A stretch of DNA of 64,000 nucleotides from Knoellia koreensis. Lineage in GTDB: Bacteria > Actinomycetota > Actinomycetes > Actinomycetales > Dermatophilaceae. The translations under genes were made by a program, and so were the position numbers. Within the stretch, counting starts at the first letter, position 1. Each line of letters starts with the position of its first letter. Positions 60,670-64,000 of the stretch are shown here, one piece after another. The stretch spans positions 407,940 to 471,939 of the forward strand of contig NZ_JABEPQ010000003.1 of NCBI RefSeq assembly GCF_013041615.1, written 5' to 3'. The notes under the pieces are model-generated. The model had not been told where the DNA came from and made no database searches. It was given only the letters and a program-made list of their open reading frames with translations.

Positions 60670-60679
60670 AGGAGTGCGC

Positions 60680-61333
60680 GTGCCGCCCAAGATCGACGCC
60701 CCCAGCGTGGCCCAGCACCGGGCCCAGGTGCAGGAGCGGCTGGTCGATGCCGCCGAGGCACTGCTGCGGTCCGGCGAGGACGGCGCGCTCACCGCTGGTG
60801 CCGTGAGCGCCGCAGCCGGCATCGCCCGCAACAGCATCTACCGATACGTCGACTCCGTCGACGAGCTGCGCGACCTCGTCGTGGACCGCTACCTGCCGGC
60901 GTGGCAGGACGCCGTCGACGCGGCGCTGGCGGGCGTCGACGACCCGGTCGAGCGGCTGGTGACGTGGGTGCGGGTCAACCTGGAGCAGTCGTCGGCTGCC
61001 GGCCACGGCTGGCTGATGGAGGCGGCGCGCACGCGGCATACCCCTGCGGGTGACGTCGCCCCCACGACCCGCACGACCCCCACGACCCCCACGCAAGGGC
61101 TAGCGTCCGTCGACCGCGCCCACACGACCATGCGTGAGGTCGTTGGGGGCGCCTGGGAGCAGCTGCTCGGCCGGCGCAGCAAGCGCGCTGCCGTCGCTGC
61201 GACCATGACGATGTCGTTGGTGGAGAACGGCTTTCGCCAACTGGATGCCGGCCACTCTCCGTCCGTCGTCATCGACGTGAGCACACGCGCGGTCGCGGGC
61301 ATGGCCGAGTCGCTGACGGACGACAGGAGCTGA
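60680..61333 (+). CDS. TetR-family regulator
   Basis: A 217-residue TetR-type repressor. The helix-turn-helix is VSAAAGIARNSIYRYVDSVD at about residues 38-57, and the ligand-binding domain follows with a Thr/Pro-rich loop (TTRTTPTTPT) in the middle. GTG 60680 is chosen because AAAGGAG lies five bases before it; upstream in-frame starts fall inside the operators. It likely represses itself and the divergent DUF2871 gene. A 15-mer copy encodes TRHTP within it (61029-61043). Confidence 0.88.
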   Translation: MPPKIDAPSVAQHRAQVQERLVDAAEALLRSGEDGALTAGAVSAAAGIARNSIYRYVDSVDELRDLVVDRYLPAWQDAVDAALAGVDDPVERLVTWVRVNLEQSSAAGHGWLMEAARTRHTPAGDVAPTTRTTPTTPTQGLASVDRAHTTMREVVGGAWEQLLGRRSKRAAVAATMTMSLVENGFRQLDAGHSPSVVIDVSTRAVAGMAESLTDDRS

Positions 61334-61336
61334 CGG

Positions 61337-61894
61337 ATGTACGAACGGATTCTGCGCGACGGGGCGCGGCTGGCACCGCTGCAGGTGTGGCACGCCGAGG
61401 AGTTCGCCGCCCACATGGACCGCGCGCGCGAGCACATCCGGCCCTGGGTGGGCGCCAGCTTCGTCACCAGCGACGTGGACGGCGCGCGGAAGGTGCTCGA
61501 GGGCTATGCCGTGAGGACCTCACAGGGCACCGGTGGCATTCACGGGATCTGGCTGGACGGCCGCCTCGTGGGCGGTGTCATGGCGTTCGACCTGTCGGAG
61601 GCCATGGGGTCGTGCGAGGTTGGCTGCTGGCTCGAGCCCGCTGCGGAAGGACGCGGTCTGATGACACCGGCGTGTGAAGCGTTGGTGGAGTGGGCTTTTC
61701 GTGAACGCGGACAGCACCGCGTCGAGTGGCACTGCCGCGCAGACAACGACCGGAGCTCGGCCGTGGCGCGCCGGTTGGGCATGACCCTTGAAGGGGTTCG
61801 GCGCGAGGCGTGGCCGTATGAAGGGCACCGCTACGACAAGCAGGTCTGGGCCGTCCTCGCCCACGAGTGGCAATCGTCCACGACGCCCAAGTAG
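61337..61894 (+). CDS. RimJ/RimL-type GNAT acetyltransferase
   Basis: A 185-residue acetyltransferase of the RimL group. The acetyl-CoA loop reads EPAAEGRGLMTPACEALVEW, and the later motif RVEWHCRADNDRSSAVARRL is typical. Relatives acetylate ribosomal protein N-termini, amino acids or antibiotics, and the substrate here is unknown. It begins three bases after the TetR stop and may be co-transcribed with it. GGAG stands before the ATG. Confidence 0.9.
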   Translation: MYERILRDGARLAPLQVWHAEEFAAHMDRAREHIRPWVGASFVTSDVDGARKVLEGYAVRTSQGTGGIHGIWLDGRLVGGVMAFDLSEAMGSCEVGCWLEPAAEGRGLMTPACEALVEWAFRERGQHRVEWHCRADNDRSSAVARRLGMTLEGVRREAWPYEGHRYDKQVWAVLAHEWQSSTTPK

Positions 61895-62143
61895 TCGGGC
61901 CCACGGGCGATCGCGCGTTCTCTCTCTGTCTTCGGCTCGGGGGATTCGGCCGTGGTCACTCCTTGTGATGGTGCTGCTCCGGCTTTGGGGTCAGTTGACT
62001 GGGCCCAGACGCCCGGCTGCAGTGTGGGTCCCTTCGCTGTGATCTCGCCTCCGCGCTCGCGCGGCGCTTACCCCAGGGGCGATGGCTCGCTCTTCTCTTG
62101 AGTCACCTACAAGGCGCCCGGAGGGCTGGCCGGGGTTCGTGGC

Positions 62144-62195
62144 CGGGTTGTCGTCTGCGTCCGGCCTACGCTCGGGTTGTCGTCTGCGGCCGGCC
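62144..62195. repeat. tandem 23-bp direct repeat
   Basis: Two copies of a 23-bp unit (CGGGTTGTCGTCTGCG, one variable base, then CCGGCC) start at 62144 and 62173, a 29-bp period. The function is unknown. Confidence 0.6.
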
Positions 62196-62352
62196 GGCGG
62201 TCGGGGCCGGCCTCCTCCACTGTCCCGTCGTGAGGGGGCCGTATGGGGTTGGCTGGCCGGTCTGGTGGGACGGTCCGAGTCGTCGCTGTCGATGCGGTGA
62301 GGGCGCGGAATCACCTGCAGGACAGCGAAATTCGTTGTGGACAACCCTTGCA

Positions 62353-62372
62353 TATCGAACGTGTGTTCGATA
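62353..62372. promoter_or_regulatory. LexA (SOS) box before the HNH gene
   Basis: TATCGAACGTGTGTTCGATA is a perfect 8-4-8 palindrome containing TCGAAC-N4-GTTCGA, the LexA site of actinobacteria and Bacillus. It ends ten bases before the ATG. The gene should therefore be induced by DNA damage. Confidence 0.9.
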
Positions 62373-62381
62373 GAGTGAGGC

Positions 62382-64000
62382 ATGGTCGGAACGGAGCTTC
62401 TGGAGCAGGTCACGCGGCTGGCGCGTGACCTGTCCGAGGCCGGTGCCGCGGCGGAGCTGGGGTCGTGGTCGGGTGAGGACCTGTTGGACCTGGTCGAGGC
62501 GACCCAGCGGCTGACCAACACCGTCGCCGCGCTCCAGACGCGGGCGGTCGCGCACGTCGCCGCGCATGACGAGCACCTGGACCAGCACGGGCAGTGGGTG
62601 CTGCAGCACCGCGGCCTGGGCCACAAGGCGTTGGACGCCGGGGCGATGATCGCCACCCGGATGGGCATCTCGACGACCGCGGCCGAGTCCCGCGTCGATG
62701 ACGCCGTGCACCAGGTCACCGTCACCCCACAACTGGTCAAGGCGATGCACCGTGGTGACCTGGACGGGTGGCGGGCCCGGGTGGTGACCAGTGAGCTGTC
62801 CGCCTGCCCGGACCAGGCCGCGACGACGGTGATGGACCTGCTTTTGGCGCACGTGGCCGACCGGGGCGGGTGGGACGAGACCGCCGGACCGTTGCGGACC
62901 CGTGTGCGGCGCCTGGTCGCGAAGGTCGCACCGCAGGTCCCGGCCGAAGAAGCAGCCGTCGCGGTCGAGCGGCGGTGCGTGGTCCGCACCCCCGCGACCC
63001 AGGGCACCGACCACTGGGAAGCCGAACTCCCGGTCGAGTCCTCGTTGCCGATGTGGCACGCCATCGAAACCCTCGCCCACCAGCTCCGGCAAGCCGACCG
63101 CACCCTGAGCGTGAACCAGGCCCGCGCCGACGCCCTCGCCCAGCTCGTCCTGGCCCAAGCCGATGTGACCGTGCTCCTGCACGCCACCATCCCCGACACC
63201 CCCACCAACCCCACCAACGGCGGCGACGGCGGCGACGGCGGCGGCGACGGACCAGGAGGCGCAGCACCGGACAACGGCTCCGACCCGGCGCCCAAGGCAC
63301 CGATCAGCCAGCCCCAAACCGGCAGGACCACAGTCGGCGCACCTACAGCAGCGGCGCCCGACCCCGCACCAGCCGAGTGCCGACCAGAGCAAGGCAACCA
63401 GACCGTGGTCGCGTCACAGGACACCAACCCAGCGGTCACCAACCCAGCACTCGGAGCCCCCGTCGCAGTTGGTGACCGGACGCCGGATGCACCCACGGAC
63501 ACTCAGGAGCACCACAGTCGAACCGCTGCCGTCGCGTCTGCGACTGAGCAGACCGGGACCGGCGGCACTGACCGCACCGGCGGAAACCGAGCTGACATCG
63601 CTGACGTCGACGGCGCCCAGGCCCACGGAGTCGGCGACTCGACGAGTCCCCCGCCGCATAGCGGCCCGTCCTCACCCGATGAGCCGGTGCCGATGCGGGT
63701 GGCGACCCTGACCGAGATCGGCGGCCTGTCCGCGCAACCGGTGCTGCTCGACCTGGACAACCTGGGCAGCAACGCCCGCCTCAAAACCTCCACCCCACTG
63801 ACCTGCGACCCCAACACCGGAGCCGTCACCTCCGGCATGATCCCGACCGGCCTCGGACCACCAGGCAGCAGAACCAAGAACGCCGCCACACCAGTGCGCT
63901 CCTACGCCATGCCCACCCGCATGCAACGCCTCGTGCGCCTACGCGACGGACACTGCCGCTTCCCCGGCTGCACCATCGCCGCCCGGTTCTGCGACATCGA
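62382..64000 (+). CDS. DUF222/HNH endonuclease-domain protein (13E12 repeat type), 3' end beyond window
   Basis: The gene starts at ATG 62382 behind GTGAGG and runs off the right edge after about 539 codons. Residues about 1-270 form the helical DUF222 domain (LLDLVEATQRLTNTVAALQT, then QLVKAMHRGDLDGWRARVV). A low-complexity stretch rich in Gly, Asp, Thr and Pro (about 270-440, with GGDGGDGGGDGPGG) separates it from the HNH start, VRLRDGHCRFPGC. The HNH His residues lie beyond the edge. These proteins resemble the mycobacterial REP13E12 family, some members of which I recall to be SOS-linked. No GTATGCCG octamer occurs in it. Confidence 0.88.
   Translation, partial: MVGTELLEQVTRLARDLSEAGAAAELGSWSGEDLLDLVEATQRLTNTVAALQTRAVAHVAAHDEHLDQHGQWVLQHRGLGHKALDAGAMIATRMGISTTAAESRVDDAVHQVTVTPQLVKAMHRGDLDGWRARVVTSELSACPDQAATTVMDLLLAHVADRGGWDETAGPLRTRVRRLVAKVAPQVPAEEAAVAVERRCVVRTPATQGTDHWEAELPVESSLPMWHAIETLAHQLRQADRTLSVNQARADALAQLVLAQADVTVLLHATIPDTPTNPTNGGDGGDGGGDGPGGAAPDNGSDPAPKAPISQPQTGRTTVGAPTAAAPDPAPAECRPEQGNQTVVASQDTNPAVTNPALGAPVAVGDRTPDAPTDTQEHHSRTAAVASATEQTGTGGTDRTGGNRADIADVDGAQAHGVGDSTSPPPHSGPSSPDEPVPMRVATLTEIGGLSAQPVLLDLDNLGSNARLKTSTPLTCDPNTGAVTSGMIPTGLGPPGSRTKNAATPVRSYAMPTRMQRLVRLRDGHCRFPGCTIAARFCDI

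Larger units (their letters stand above)
1502..61042. repeat. dispersed octamer GTATGCCG/CGGCATAC, about 59 copies
   Basis: Counted by eye, GTATGCCG occurs about 28 times and its complement CGGCATAC about 31 times on the plus strand. Copies lie near 1502, 1675, 2800, 3116, 3980, 7326, 8877, 9714, 9959, 10455, 10681, 12147, 12285, 13576, 14521, 15218, 15525, 17682, 17841, 19543, 21380, 24140, 24471, 26746, 26833, 27167, 29884, 30580, 31188, 33361, 34405, 35244, 35828, 39079, 39418, 39883, 41857, 42577, 43496, 45170, 45359, 47258, 47457, 49235, 49614, 49866, 50761, 51463, 51625, 52613, 54561, 56008, 56607, 57300, 58736, 58877, 58963, 60573 and 61035. Chance expectation at this GC content is about two. 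Confidence 0.85.
61895..62381. other. 487-bp intergenic region before the HNH gene
   Basis: No convincing gene. It holds a tandem repeat (62144-62195) and the LexA box (62353-62372). The first 200 bases show no clear hairpin or promoter that I can support. Confidence 0.6.

Noticed and set aside
1502..61042. Reading the GTATGCCG octamer as a polar chromosome-segregation (FtsK/KOPS-like) motif
   Set aside because: The two orientations are nearly equal (about 28 and 31), with no switch along the window; a polar motif should be skewed.
61895..62381. Small gene in the intergenic region (for example 61788-62042 or 62082-62300)
   Set aside because: No ribosome site, no recognisable motif, and frames conflict with the GNAT end and the SOS box.
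63210..63260. GGCGAC runs as a microsatellite or CRISPR-like repeat
   Set aside because: Short in-frame Gly-Asp codon repetition within the HNH gene linker; no spacers.
1..64000. tRNA, rRNA, riboswitch or prophage features
   Set aside because: None could be recognised by eye; no cloverleaf, attachment site or phage structural gene was seen. A covariance-model scan would be decisive.

Overview
The window is GC-rich DNA (roughly 70 percent), densely packed with genes that often overlap by 4 bases (ATGA/GTGA), with many GTG starts. It also carries a DtxR/IdeR-type iron box, a LexA box of the TCGAAC-N4-GTTCGA type, a fused DppD-DppF ATPase and polyprenol-dependent mannosyltransferases. Together these indicate a high-GC actinobacterium, most likely a Micrococcales member of Intrasporangiaceae type (the family level is my inference). 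No rRNA, tRNA, CRISPR array, insertion sequence or prophage was seen.

Layout. 1-8.3 kb: a non-phosphorylating L-fucose pathway (FCD regulator end, SDR, L-fuconate dehydratase, aldo/keto reductase, lactonase, FucU mutarotase) with a CUT2 sugar ABC transporter. 8.3-13.4 kb: serS, a LysE exporter, a DinB-like protein, a lipid kinase and two PAP2 phosphatases. 13.3-19.2 kb: iron-regulated efeO-efeB, zwf, pheA, a DUF4446 protein and a GDT1-type cation exporter. 19.3-26.7 kb: a maltodextrin operon (binding protein, two permeases, intracellular GH13 enzyme, LacI regulator, secreted amylase) with a LacI-type operator in front. 26.8-41.6 kb: a hydroxyacid dehydrogenase, then an 11-gene same-strand cluster for an unidentified (oligo)saccharide: ROK regulator, enolase-superfamily dehydratase, Dpp-type transporter, SMP-30 lactonase, SDR, KDG kinase, KDPG-type aldolase and a secreted beta-helix protein. 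41.6-47.4 kb: cell-envelope glycosyltransferases around an undescribed membrane protein with a large outer domain. 47.4-54.5 kb: DUF5926, an anti-sigma-like ATPase, GDPD, a sigma factor-Ogt-AlkX-like trio, a DHFR-like protein and an ABC exporter. 54.6-56.5 kb: a two-component pair whose histidine kinase is frameshifted. 56.5-64 kb: a WYL regulator, a dienelactone hydrolase, a pentapeptide-DinB fusion, a DyP peroxidase, DUF2871 with a TetR regulator and its two operators, a GNAT enzyme, and the start of an SOS-boxed DUF222-HNH gene that runs off the right edge.

How the parts work together. Three sugar systems each combine import, catabolism and a local regulator: fucose (FCD/GntR), maltodextrin (LacI) and the unknown sugar acid route (ROK). 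For all three, and for efeOB, the divergent TetR pair and the HNH gene, a candidate operator can be read directly in the DNA.

The most unusual signal cuts across all genes. The octamer GTATGCCG/CGGCATAC occurs about 59 times (counted by eye) in 64 kb, against roughly 2 expected at this base composition. It is on both strands almost equally, about once per kb, in coding and non-coding DNA, and forces the rare codons TAT, ATA and GCA. Several copies extend to a 15-mer, GGGTATGCCGCGTGG. Its role is unknown to me.
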